This document shows, piece by piece, positions 13,101-21,559 of a stretch of DNA of 62,493 bases. Each line of letters starts with the position of its first letter. Within the stretch, counting starts at the first letter, position 1. A program made the position numbers and the translations under genes. Origin of the DNA: Zygnema cylindricum (taxonomy: Eukaryota > Streptophyta > Zygnematophyceae > Zygnematales > Zygnemataceae); NCBI GenBank assembly GCA_037447655.1, contig JBBHKE010001856.1, forward strand, positions 1-62,493, given 5' to 3'. Below the pieces are notes generated by a model. It was not told the origin of the DNA. It ran no database searches and worked only from the letters and a program-made list of their open reading frames with translations.

Positions 13101-14269
13101 GGCTATAAGGTTATAAACCAACAAAAAATTTGAGTTGAATTTTTGGTAAGTTCATCCGAAGGGCTTAATTCCAAGATTAGATTGGACTTGCAGATATTGA
13201 AAAATATGATTTTGAAAGGATTTCCAAATTTACCTTCACGGTTTGACCCCTCCGTTGTACAAAAAGAAATGTGAAATAAAATTCACATGACATGTTTTGT
13301 CTTTACAACCTTAATTAAATTACGAGAATGAAAAAACCAAACTAGCTAGACCCATAGACCACATACAGTTCATAGAAGAACTCTATATGAACATATGCAT
13401 ATTTATTGTAAAGATGCAATCAATATTAGTATTGTGTAAGTGAATTTTTGTTACCTTTTACTTCTAGAAACACAATAAAGATGCCATTGCGGTTAATAAG
13501 AAATTATATCTCCTCTATTAAAATTATGGCTGATAATAGAAAAAACTGGATTATGGATTTAAACTTGCTCTTCATCCACAATTCTTTGGAAAGTTATCCT
13601 TTCCTCATTTGGTTTTACAGAACAAGAACTCTTGAAATATTTTGAAAATTAAAATTTAGGCACATGATATGATCAAATGGTATTTTATAAATTATGTGAT
13701 TACACCATGAATCGTTATTAGCGTCAATAACGCTATTTTTGGCACCGATTTTTTTTGCTGAAAAACTTCTCAATAAAATAAAACCTCAACATCAATTTTA
13801 AAAAGACAGTAATAAATAAATTTCGTTCCTTCTCCTCATTAGGAATGAAGATGTCTTTTCTAACGACCTCTGATCCTAATTAGACCTTTTTAAACCAGTA
13901 AACATTCGAAAAAAAATAAATTTTGGATGTAGGATACCCATAGTCCTATAATAAATTATAATATTGCATTTTTAAAACAAAAAACTGAAAAAACACATAG
14001 CATTTACACGCGCATATATACATTAATATGTATATATACATATGTATATATACATATATATACATTCCTTTCGTTTCAATTCCCAACTAGCAAAAGACTA
14101 AGATTTTTACAATTTGAATTATGGTGGATATTTTCTTAGCAACCCATAAACATTTAAAGCACACTTTCAATGTTAACCAAAGTATCGTTTGTCGTACAAT
14201 GTTTTGAGTGACGTCATTTGACCGATGGACGATGGAATGCTTCCACTCAACTCGTTGCCAGATATTCCT
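5265..14269 (-). CDS. Multi-exon LRR gene, one repeat per 72-nt exon
   Basis: Nine small exons on the minus strand each encode one plant-type leucine-rich repeat close to NNQLSGSIPSSIGQLTSL. Eight are exactly 72 nt and one is 69 nt; all start with the last base of a codon and end with the first two bases, so every intron is phase 2 and every exon can be skipped without a frameshift. Each is bounded by AG and a GT donor (mostly GTAAGN). Joined, they give 215 codons with no stop. In plants this architecture is typical of LRR receptor kinases of the ERECTA type and of related extracellular LRR proteins that bind peptides or proteins outside the cell. Neither a signal peptide, an N-terminal cap, a membrane segment nor a kinase domain can be placed here, so the gene is partial, has very distant outer exons, or is a relic. 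Intact frame and splice sites in all nine exons favour a live or recently live gene. Confidence 0.8.
5735..6470. repeat. TTATTA-rich low-complexity tract in intron
   Basis: Imperfect repeats of ATTATTATC/TTACTATTA type fill this part of the 2.66-kb LRR intron. A near-identical texture occurs at 10860-11690. On the coding strand these are A-rich runs. Confidence 0.6.
6740..7515. repeat. Repeated segment pair around an AAT/TTA microsatellite
   Basis: A block with 'GTAAACAAT.ATTAA.GTACAT', 'TTGACCAAT..CGACTC' and 'TTAAGTCCTAACGACAA' occurs at about 6760-6870 and again at 7420-7505. Between them, 6989-7150 is a microsatellite of AAT, TA and TTA repeats that is nearly self-complementary about its centre near 7090 and could fold as a hairpin. 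Confidence 0.5.
8000..8071 (-). CDS. LRR exon 8 of 9
   Basis: 72 nt. Acceptor GTCACAG|A, donor TT|GTAAGG. The peptide begins YLSNNQLSGSIP and ends QMKNLSYL. The upstream intron is 968 bp. Confidence 0.83.
8544..8709. repeat. CT-rich minisatellite, unit about 30 bp
   Basis: Units of the type 'TGCCCTCTCCCTCGCCC' followed by CTCTCCCTCTCTCT repeat about five times. It produces spurious Arg/Glu-rich and Ser/Pro-rich open frames on the two strands, which should not be annotated as genes. It lies in an LRR intron. Confidence 0.75.
8962..9031. repeat. Telomere-like TTTTTTAGGG repeats in intron
   Basis: Several tandem units of TTTTTTAGGG and shorter variants (TTTAGGGG, TTTTTAGGG) occur together just below the exon at 9040. 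They resemble but do not equal the plant telomere unit TTTAGGG. Only about 60 bp long and internal. Confidence 0.55.
9040..9111 (-). CDS. LRR exon 7 of 9
   Basis: 72 nt. Acceptor CTCCCAG|A, donor TT|GTAAGT (full consensus). The peptide begins WAYDNQLSGSIP and ends QMKSLVFL. The upstream intron is 686 bp. Confidence 0.83.
9798..9869 (-). CDS. LRR exon 6 of 9
   Basis: 72 nt. Acceptor GTCACAG|A, donor CT|GTAAAA. The peptide begins DLSNNQLSGIIP and ends QLTSLVKL. One base change alters the core Ser to Ile. The upstream intron is 604 bp. Confidence 0.82.
10474..10542 (-). CDS. LRR exon 5 of 9, one codon short
   Basis: 69 nt. Acceptor CTCATAG|A, donor TT|GTAAAT. The peptide begins SIINNRLSGIPS and ends HMTSLNDL: one codon (Ser) of the SGSIP core is missing, an in-frame deletion, so the phase is preserved. 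The most divergent cassette in nucleotide sequence. The upstream intron is 1231 bp. Confidence 0.75.
10860..11690. repeat. TTATTA-rich low-complexity tract in intron
   Basis: Imperfect ATTATTATT/TTACTATTA repeats similar to 5735-6470, between LRR exons 4 and 5. It includes a short GTT run at 11336-11352. No coding capacity. Confidence 0.6.
11774..11845 (-). CDS. LRR exon 4 of 9
   Basis: 72 nt. Acceptor GGATAAG|A, donor TT|GTAAAG. The peptide begins YLDNNNLSGSIP and ends QLTSLSTL. Its upstream intron, 262 bp, is the shortest of the array. Confidence 0.8.
12108..12179 (-). CDS. LRR exon 3 of 9
   Basis: 72 nt. Acceptor CTCATAG|A, donor TT|GTAAGA. The peptide begins FLGRNRLSGSIP and ends QLTSLRLL. 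The upstream intron is 783 bp. Confidence 0.82.
12963..13034 (-). CDS. LRR exon 2 of 9
   Basis: 72 nt. Acceptor GTCACAG|A, donor AT|GTAAGA. The peptide begins YLHNNQLSGSIP and ends RLTSLEYM. The upstream intron is 1163 bp. Confidence 0.82.
13703..13735. mobile_element. Fragment of TA-flanked MITE family
   Basis: After TA (13701-13702) it begins CACCATGAATCGTTATTAGCG, matching the termini of the elements at 20225 and 58437. The opposite end is not found, so only one terminus survives in this LRR intron. Confidence 0.45.
14198..14269 (-). CDS. LRR exon 1 of 9 (5'-most seen)
   Basis: 72 nt. Acceptor GTGACAG|A, donor TT|GTACGA, a weaker donor than in the other exons. The peptide begins GISGNELSGSIP and ends MTSLKTL. 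No further LRR exon was found upstream to 15350. Confidence 0.78.
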
Positions 14270-15358
14270 CTGTCACGTCACATGCCCACCAACCCTCCCC
14301 CCAAGTGCCTCCAACCAAAGGACAAAATGAGTATGAATTCCTGCTACCTCCATCCAATTGCTTTTTATCCAACATCGCACACTTACAAATATTTAAAAAC
14401 AATATATATTTTAAGTTGTTTTTTGAATGGACCTAGTGGACTTTACCCCTTTAATTTTAATTTACGCATCGAAATGTGTAAAACCAAATCACATGGCAAG
14501 TCTTGTTTTACCATCCCTATTGGATCTTAAGAATTGGAAAATACAAACAAAACTCGTAGACCAAAATATTTCAATGTGCTAGACCGTACATTTTCACAGT
14601 AATTGCACATGTATGCATGTAGTTATTTCTATCATAAAATTTAACTAAATATGCGCCTTTGTTGCAAGAATATGGTAAAAACATTTTGTCGTATGTGGTG
14701 TAACTGGTGATCTTTTTCTGAAAGAAAACACATGAAATGCTGTTTTTCAACCTTATAATTGTGGATAATTAAAGGTTCATCCGTATACACATATCTTAGT
14801 GGCTAACAAGGTTATACACCTTTATTTTGCAACTTTATACTTTTGGCGTGTTTAAAATCAAAAGCAAAACTTTAAAAGTATTTTTGAAATTCAACCCCAG
14901 ACACCTAGGGGAGAAGATAGGACTAAAAGGTATACAAATGTACGGAAATAAATAGCACTAAAAGGAAAAAACACAGTTGCAGCACATTGAAGAAAACAAA
15001 TTTCGGAAAAATACTTTCTCCCGTTATGTAAAAAAAACTGAAATTACATGTTCCCCCATTACACAAAACAAACAGAGATTACATACTCTTTATTCACTCC
15101 TCTCGCTCACTCTCATACTTCCTCCAAAGGCAACATTTTAACCTGATTCCACTAGAATACATTCTACCACTACTATCAGCGTGCTCCTCCCGGAAACCTT
15201 TAAAATGGAAACCTTTAGTCCTCTCTATATCTCGTGTGTGACAAAGAGATTCCGGACTTAGTCATTTTTATGTACACGTAGACGAGATTTAGTGTGGTAT
15301 GTAACTCCGAAAGGAGTACACAGTAAATCCGAAAAGAGGGGACAATATTATCTTTTTA
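14270..15358. other. Stretch upstream of the LRR array, no gene seen
   Basis: AT-rich sequence. I looked on the minus strand for a further LRR cassette or a signal-peptide exon and found none. The part near 15190-15250 (TTTAGTCCTC..., GGACTTAG) resembles the LTR start at 31214, so the right side is probably transposon-derived. Confidence 0.35.
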
Positions 15359-16330
15359 ATGTTTGTCGACCATTTTTTCATAATTTCGGACAACTTGGTG
15401 CGCATTCATAAGGTGAAGGCATACATACGTTTTCAATTCAAATTAATGGATTTGGGCGACATTCGTTACATTTTGGGTGTAAAAATTTTACAAAGTACGA
15501 TAGATGAAATTAATTTGATACAAGCACAGTACTTGAAGAAAGTGATGAGTCAATTTTCTATATTTGGCGGGAAACTTCTTTCCCAACGTTGGATTTGAAG
15601 TAGAATATTGCAAATGTGAAGAGCACGGAAATTGTTGTCATACCATATCGTGAGGCGATGCGCTACTTAACATACGGAACAAGATATTTCAGCGGCGGCC
15701 TTTGACATGAGCCGCTATAACAAGCGTCGAAGCTATCTCTATAGGAGGTAGTAACATGTAACTTTCAATACTTGGCAAGTACTATGGAGTACGTACGTTT
15801 TGGTCTTTGAATCTAGATTGGAGCCTTTAGAGCATATTGTTTTTAGTGACACTCATTGTGGCTGTAACCTCGACAGTGGAAAGTCAACGTCCAATAAAGC
15901 TTTTGCCTTTGGTGACGTGACAATTTCATAGAGTTTGCGGTTACACCCAACAGTTGCTTCGTGTTTCACAGAAGTTGAGTACATGGTGGCCAATGATACT
16001 TCAAAGGCGTCAGTTATGGATGAAGGAAATGCTTGGTGGGTTGGGAATTTCGATTGGCTATTTGAAAATCTAGGCAAACAACATGAGTTCGGTGGCATTA
16101 ATGAAAATTTTAGTCTTTCACAAGTGGACGAAACATAAACGTATCCAATGGCATTTTGTTTGAGATTTTGGTGTCTAGAAACAAATCGAGTTTTTAAATG
16201 TGTCGACATAAGAGGAGGCAGCGGATATGCTGACGAAGGCGGTGTTCTATGTTGATTTGTTGAGAGGGAGACCGAAGGGGGTTTTACAATCAAAGAGGAA
16301 TTTTTGGATACATTGTGAAACGGCGTCTTA
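15359..16330 (+). pseudogene. Ty1/Copia RT-RNase H remnant
   Basis: The opening frame reads MFVDHFFIISDN, where Copia RT has YVDD, followed by LMDLGDIRYILGVKILQS, the conserved block after the catalytic site. The next kilobase holds RNase H landmarks spread over shifted frames: CFTEVEYMVAND for 'TEAEY', KHKRIQWHF and EEAADMLTKAV near 16200. The second catalytic Asp of YVDD is replaced (VDH), and there are several stops. Gag, protease and integrase are missing. The terminal block (EEAAD.LT.A....LLRGRPK) is close to the end of the element at 39.2-43.9 kb, so both belong to related lineages. Confidence 0.7.
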
Positions 16331-18175
16331 GCTTTGTTGAGCGTTATATTATAAGATCAGTAGTTGCAGTTATGTTTTAGTTTCGGTCGGCAGTTTTAGT
16401 TCCCGTCAATAGTTTGTACATCTGTTTTACAATTCATTTTGGTACTTCAGTACTTCATGTCGTTTCGTTCCTTTGTGCTGATTCGCCCGTAAGTAGTACT
16501 TTAATATTACATACGACTAACTATAAATTTGCGTTTCCACTTGGAGGATGAAAAAGAACTAGAGAGATGGGAGAACTCAATCTTTCATGTGGGAAAAATA
16601 CTTCTAGTGAAATACATTTGTCTTTTGCTAGAGCTATAATTTTAAAAAGAGCAGCTTTAGGGGTGTGACCTACCAAATGTCCTCACATATAGGACTTATA
16701 AATGTCTTTTTGTCTATAAATGTCCTCATATAATATTTGCCCTCTCACCTTATAGGGCCTCACAAAATTTCCAAGCAGTAGCGATAGCCTTCTGTCAACA
16801 TGGCCCTAATCCTATTTCTTATATTTGCAACAAAATTGGAGGACAAACTGACAAATACTATTGCATTTAAAGAGTAATTATCGATCGGTGGAATGGGAAA
16901 AATCCACAAAAGAATATTAGACTTTGGTACCTCTGTACAAAAACTTTGCGGGAAAGCCTTTGGAGTTTTTGCAGATAATAGAAAGTTGCAACATTCGAAA
17001 CAAAAATCCACTAAAGTGCCCAATTTCCAGAATTGTTCAAGGTTAAAGTTTCTCGCTTTTTTCTTGAGAGGGAATTATTTTGACACTAGAATTGACAAGG
17101 CCTATGGAAGTCTCCTCATTCTTCGGCACCAACAATGACATCCACCCTTTCCTTATCGATGGGCAACAGGTTCGAAATTCTTGGGCCGTTTCAATTAGAC
17201 CAAGCTCATCCCCTTTTTAACTTGAAACCAATATTCGATCACTAATATCTTTCAACTGAAATTACAGTTGCCTCAAGCCTTTCCAATAACACATGTTGTT
17301 AGTTGATCTACCCGTTGTGACCGGTAGATATCTCCATTTTTTATGGACCCTTGCACTTTTTACCCCGTCGAGCTATTATTTTTACTAGCAACAATTCGGT
17401 TGGCTATGCATGTAGCAATAGTACTAGGTGGTTTAAAAAAAAAAAAATTTGAAGACATGGAGCAGCAGTGTGATGGAGGGGCTGCCCGTCAAAATAAATG
17501 AAGTGAAGCTGGTACATTGGGTACAGAATGTGATATGGGATTAAGGTATTGCACGAGGGGTATAGACCTGTATGGTTAGTAAGAAACTATTTTTATCGAC
17601 CCTAGTGGATAAGTCCTCAAGAAAGTCTTGCGATTGTAAAACCGGGAAAGATGGATTGCGTCATTAGGGCGCACCAAAAAGAGAGTTAGAAGTCACAAAT
17701 CGCCGACGTGTGTGAGATGTTGTCTTCGGGTAGATATAAATACGGGGATTTATAATGAAAGTCTATTCAAAATTAACTTGAGGGATGATTCAACAACGGC
17801 ATTCCAAGAACATTACCTTTTTGCGTATTGCTCAAAAAGAGTTCGTGAAGCAAAAAGATTGTCGACAGGCTATCTTGTTAAAGAACACAGGGCTTCATAA
17901 ATTCGCCTTTAATATTGTGCTGCCACCTAAGAAATACACTGGGAAGGCTGCCAATTTTCACATGTTGGAATTTACCACTTGTTGAATGCCAACAATGTCT
18001 ACCAATGCCTACCGCAGAGGAAATTCATAGAAGTCTCGCAAAAGAAAATCTTTATTTTGTATAGGATTCGAAAGAGAGGAATTCACCAAGTGCATATGGA
18101 ACGAAAGCACCGGAAAAGTACTGTCTGATAGACACATTATAAAATATATAGGTGGTTTTGTATGCCTTTTGGACT
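16331..18175. other. Unassigned stretch, possibly decayed coding DNA
   Basis: No family recognised. Two parts look like old coding sequence rather than random DNA: 16760-17140 and 17390-18170 have overlapping medium frames on plus (GKIHKRILDFGTSVQKLCGK; ESLFKINLRDDSTTAFQEHY; EVNV-free and rich in charged residues), broken by frequent stops. They may be remains of one transposon or gene; I cannot name it. Confidence 0.25.
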
Positions 18176-18179
18176 CAAG

Positions 18180-18370
18180 AATCTTTTGAAAAAAAGATAA
18201 AAAACAGTCTGAAAAAACTAATGGTGAAAAAGGTCTGAAAAAACGAACTGAAAAAACGGCCGCAAAACCGGTCCAAAAAACGGTCAAAAAAACGTCGAAA
18301 ACAAGGTCTAAAAAAAAAACCTTCTGAAAAAAAGACTGAAAAAACAGTCTAAAAAAACTTTTGGTGAAAA
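18180..18370. repeat. Degenerate 'GGTCTGAAAAAAC' repeat
   Basis: About a dozen imperfect units of GGTCTGAAAAAAC or CAGTCTGAAAAAAC type in direct orientation. The long minus-strand frame over it (Phe/Val/Leu-rich) is an artefact of the repeat. Confidence 0.6.
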
Positions 18371-19700
18371 CGGTGATCATTTTTTCTTAAGACCTTTAAA
18401 TGTCACCTTGGATCTGGACTTTGATGCACAAAGAGCGGTCAGCTGAAAGTGCCACACTAAAAAGGGGCATTTTTGGGGGCAGACAACAAAATTTATTTTG
18501 TTTCCCTCGAACCGTTTGAAATATAGGAATTGTACCTAAAATCTGAACAAGGCCAATAACACTTTTGTATTTAAAAAGATACTCTTGGTGTTTCGAAAGC
18601 AAGCACACATTCAAGAGTTTGAGTGCTTTTCTTTTCTAAAATGGGAACTAAACTAATAGTAAACAACAAAATGATAAAGAAAATCTCCCCCTTGAAAATC
18701 CCTCCCACCTCTTCTCCTCCACGTCAATGACCAAAAAACGATATTACAACAGGAAGAACGAATGTAAAAACGCTTTGAAATTATTGTTACATTTATATAT
18801 ATATATATATTCAGCAGCTTTTCTTGCTTATTTTTGATCTTATGAATCCCCTCTCCCGTTGTTCACTCACAAATATGTCAAATGTGTGAGGTTTCCGATC
18901 TCCGGTGCGATGGTCCCGTTCATCCTCCGAAAGATTAGCTCTCTGTACAACACACCCACTAATCAAGGACCACTTTTCCTCACTCTCTCCTCCCTCCAAC
19001 CCTCCCCCTCCTCCTCCTCTCCCCATATACCCAAAGAGATTTTCAAACCACCCTCCTGAAGTTCGTTGAACAAGTGCTCTCATTCTCAGCTCTCCCTCTC
19101 TTCCCCTCTCCTTTTTACCGAAAGAGACATTTGTACCTTCCTTATCAAACCCCTCCTTTGTTTCCCTCTCCCTCTCCCCCTTCCCCCTCTTCCCTCTCTC
19201 CCTGTCTCTCCCCTTTTGTCTCTCCGACTGCCCCATTAAGCCTCGCCAGCTTCCAAGCATCCCTCTGAAAGCACATTGTAGCAGGGAGTGCAAGCATTTT
19301 ACGTATCATAATTTAGTGCGAGTTTCAGTGCGAAATTAGTGCGCAATCGAGTGCGGATTCGTCGCACCTTATTTTCGTCCAGAAATATTTCGTACGGAAT
19401 GTTTGAAACGAAATTATTCGTACGGACATTTTCGTAACGGCGTATGAATTTTTTCGTACACTGATTCTTGCGTACGACAATATTTCAGAAGTACGAAATA
19501 GATCAAGCTGAAAATAGATAGTACGATACCGTACAAATACAGTGCGCACTAAATATTACATTCTAATTAGGAAATTGACTATGCAGTAGGAATCTGGTCA
19601 TGGAGGAGGAGGGGGGGGGCGGGGGAAGGAGAGAGAAGGGGGGTGAAGGGAGGAGAAGAGAGAGGGAAGCGAGGGAGAAGAGAGGAGAAAAGATCGGAGA
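18371..19700. other. Non-coding stretch with CT-rich block
   Basis: A (TA) run at 18797-18811, a pyrimidine-rich block at about 18960-19230, and GTAC-rich sequence at 19330-19560. A GA-rich block at 19600-19690 lies directly downstream (minus) of the candidate secreted-protein exon 2. The 160-codon minus frame over the CT block is Arg/Glu/Gly-rich and looks spurious. A possible third exon of that gene is near 19430-19520 (see next entry). Confidence 0.35.
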
Positions 19701-19708
19701 TCACTTAC

Positions 19709-20043
19709 ATATAATAAACGCGACCGGAATCGTCGCACCGAAAATAGTATTTACTGCATTCGATCTTGGGAAAGCTTCCCTTGTTCACTATGGCCGCCCT
19801 CACCGCCGCCATAGTCGAATCTGCAGCCGCCGTGGCGTCACACGTGTCATATTATCGAATCAGATACCTGTTTCGCACGTGTGAATACAAGGACAGCGCA
19901 AAAATAAAAGGGGGAGAAGGCGGGTGGAAAGGAGGGGAAAACGTACTGTCTGGCTCCGGCATGGGTCCGATGTAGTCTCCCAATACGAGTGCCACGTGGC
20001 ATGCTGAGATCAGCAGAGTCGAGAGGAGGATGGTGGCCGCCAT
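19709..20043 (-). CDS. Candidate secreted small Cys-containing protein
   Basis: Exon 1 (19947-20043) starts at an ATG in a good plant context (TAGCCATGGCGG) and encodes a signal-peptide-like start, MAATILLSTLLISACHVALV, then LGDYIGPMPEPD. It ends before the donor GTACGT. A 126-bp intron leads to CTGCAG, and exon 2 (19709-19820, 112 nt) stays open, reading STMAAVRAAIVNKG then PKIECSKYYFRCDDSGRVYY, and ends at a perfect GTAAGT donor, phase 2. The local GC content is higher than around it, and G-box-like CACGTGG motifs lie at 19992 and 20094. A third exon from TTTTCAG near 19510 would stay open about 31 codons (LLKYCRTQESVYEK) to a stop, but it is AT-rich and uncertain. No family is recognised; the size and two cysteines recall secreted signalling peptides, without a diagnostic motif. 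Confidence 0.4.
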
Positions 20044-20224
20044 GGCTACGAGCTTGCCACGTCACACGGAGAGGAAAAGTCTGGAAACGAAGTCCACGTG
20101 GCGGTCTTGGTCCTCTCCGGTCCTTTTTTAGGGTTTTATTATTGGTGTAAACTGTAACCGCTTGTGTTTTTTGTCTGATTTGGGCGAAGGTTCGTCGTAA
20201 GTTCGTACCATAAATAGGTAAGTA

Positions 20225-20476
20225 CACCGTGAATCGCTATTAGCGTAATAAAAAATATAGCGTAATGAAACAATTAGCGTACTTTACGGTAAATTGTGTT
20301 TTTTTTTTTATTCTCAAATTCTCAAATAGAATTATCCATACTATTTTAAAAAAACCCTAATTTCAAATTAGAGTAGACGATTTCTTTCAAAATTTCCAAA
20401 TTCCCAATTAGCGTTAATAACGGTAATTATTCTTATACGCTAAAAAAAACTTTTACGCTAATAGCGATTGGCATTG
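20225..20476. mobile_element. Tc1/mariner-like MITE, TA target duplication
   Basis: 252 bp between TA dinucleotides (20223-20224 and 20477-20478). The left end is CACCGTGAATCGCTATTAGC and the right end is the inverted equivalent CGCTAATAGCGATTGGCATTG. The termini match the better-preserved 58437-58915 element. The interior is AT-rich with no coding capacity. A further partial terminus (CCGTGAATTGTAATTAGTG) lies at 20509. Confidence 0.65.
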
Positions 20477-20699
20477 TACTGTACCATACTATACAGTACT
20501 AACAACCGTGAATTGTAATTAGTGTTATTGTTTTTTTCGCCACTTAACACATTTTTTCTCCGTACACACATGTAGGATTTTCAATTTGATACCGTCAATC
20601 GGAAGCTACAAATGTTACCTTTCAATCGAAACCGTCAGATCTAAAAACTTATATGCGTGTACGGAGAAAAGATGTTTGTAGAGACGAAAACAACATTAT

Positions 20700-21198
20700 A
20701 AGGGTCCAATCCAAGGGCTCAAATCCAAGGGTGGTAGGAGCCCTCGGGTTGACTTGGTTTTTCTTCATGGTACTGGGAGGACGCTTGGCAATGTGGTCCT
20801 CACGGATCTGATTGGGTCACACATTTCATCTCGCACGGCTTTGCATACACGTGTGGCGGCTCGACGCAACAGCTTCAAAGGAAAGAGACTACGCTCACCG
20901 CGACCCGTCGGACCAGTTTATTTTTTTTGCAGTGGAGATTTTTGGATCTTTGGACAAGTCTTTCGATGACTTCCTTCGTCAATGTGCGCAACAAACTTTT
21001 GAATCTCGGGGTCCGGGGAGTCATCCACCTAGTCTTTTAGTTTCGTTCTATCATCAACGTGTCTCAATTGCACTTCAGCGGGCGCAAGCTGCAGCTCTCC
21101 TTCGCCGTAGCACACTGGCTAATGACAGGTCGAGTCTTCGCGACCTTCCACCAATGGACCCGGATGACATCCACGATCTCCGTGGTTGTGGACCTTAG
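20700..21198 (+). pseudogene. LINE-like retrotransposon 3' end (after RT)
   Basis: The frame at 20754-20930 (GNVVLTDLIGSHISSRTALH, VAARRNSFKGK) shifts into a second frame reading YAHRDPSDQFIFFAVEIFG, FDDFLRQCAQQTF and FYHQRVSIALQRAQAAALLR, with a stop at 21198. This 'FVP.A.E..G ... QR.S.ALQR' pattern is the C-terminal region seen after the reverse transcriptase in many non-LTR retrotransposon ORF2-type proteins. The RT itself (YADD region) is not present, so this is a 5'-truncated copy, as expected for LINEs. One frameshift near 20900. No clear poly(A) tail. Confidence 0.55.
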
Positions 21199-21559
21199 CT
21201 TGTTTATGGGTAGGCTAGTGTAGGTTTTTTCCTTGTGTAGGCAGTCTAACTCTGGTATTGTTTTGTGTTCGGTCTTTGCTCTTGTTAGTATTAATATATT
21301 TCATTTCAGTTTTTGGGCGTAACTTACTTTCTTGTGATTCTTGTAGTCTCCAAAAGTTTTTTTTAAGTTTTACCCCTTTTGTTCTCAATGGTTTTACCAT
21401 CGTCATTTTTGCAATTAAGATTTCACTTTTAAAAAGACATTTAACTAATAACGATTCAGGGTGTACTGTAGTGAACCTTGCAATTTTTTGCAGCTTTTCA
21501 CACACGCAAGCACGCTGATTGGGGCCACACGTCGTTTTCTCCGCTTGACCGTATATATA
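21199..21559. other. Stretch between LINE remnant and LTR
   Basis: No recognisable gene; probably 3' UTR of the LINE-like copy followed by ordinary AT-rich sequence. Confidence 0.3.

Noticed and set aside
18009-18380. 123-codon minus frame rich in Phe and Val, as a membrane protein
   Set aside because: It mirrors the 'GGTCTGAAAAAAC' repeat; hydrophobicity is a by-product of the poly-A/T units.
19325-19549. Minus-strand frame rich in Arg/Ser/Tyr at the GTAC-rich stretch, as a separate gene
   Set aside because: GTACG repeats drive the composition; only a short part is kept as a possible third exon of the candidate secreted protein, at low confidence.
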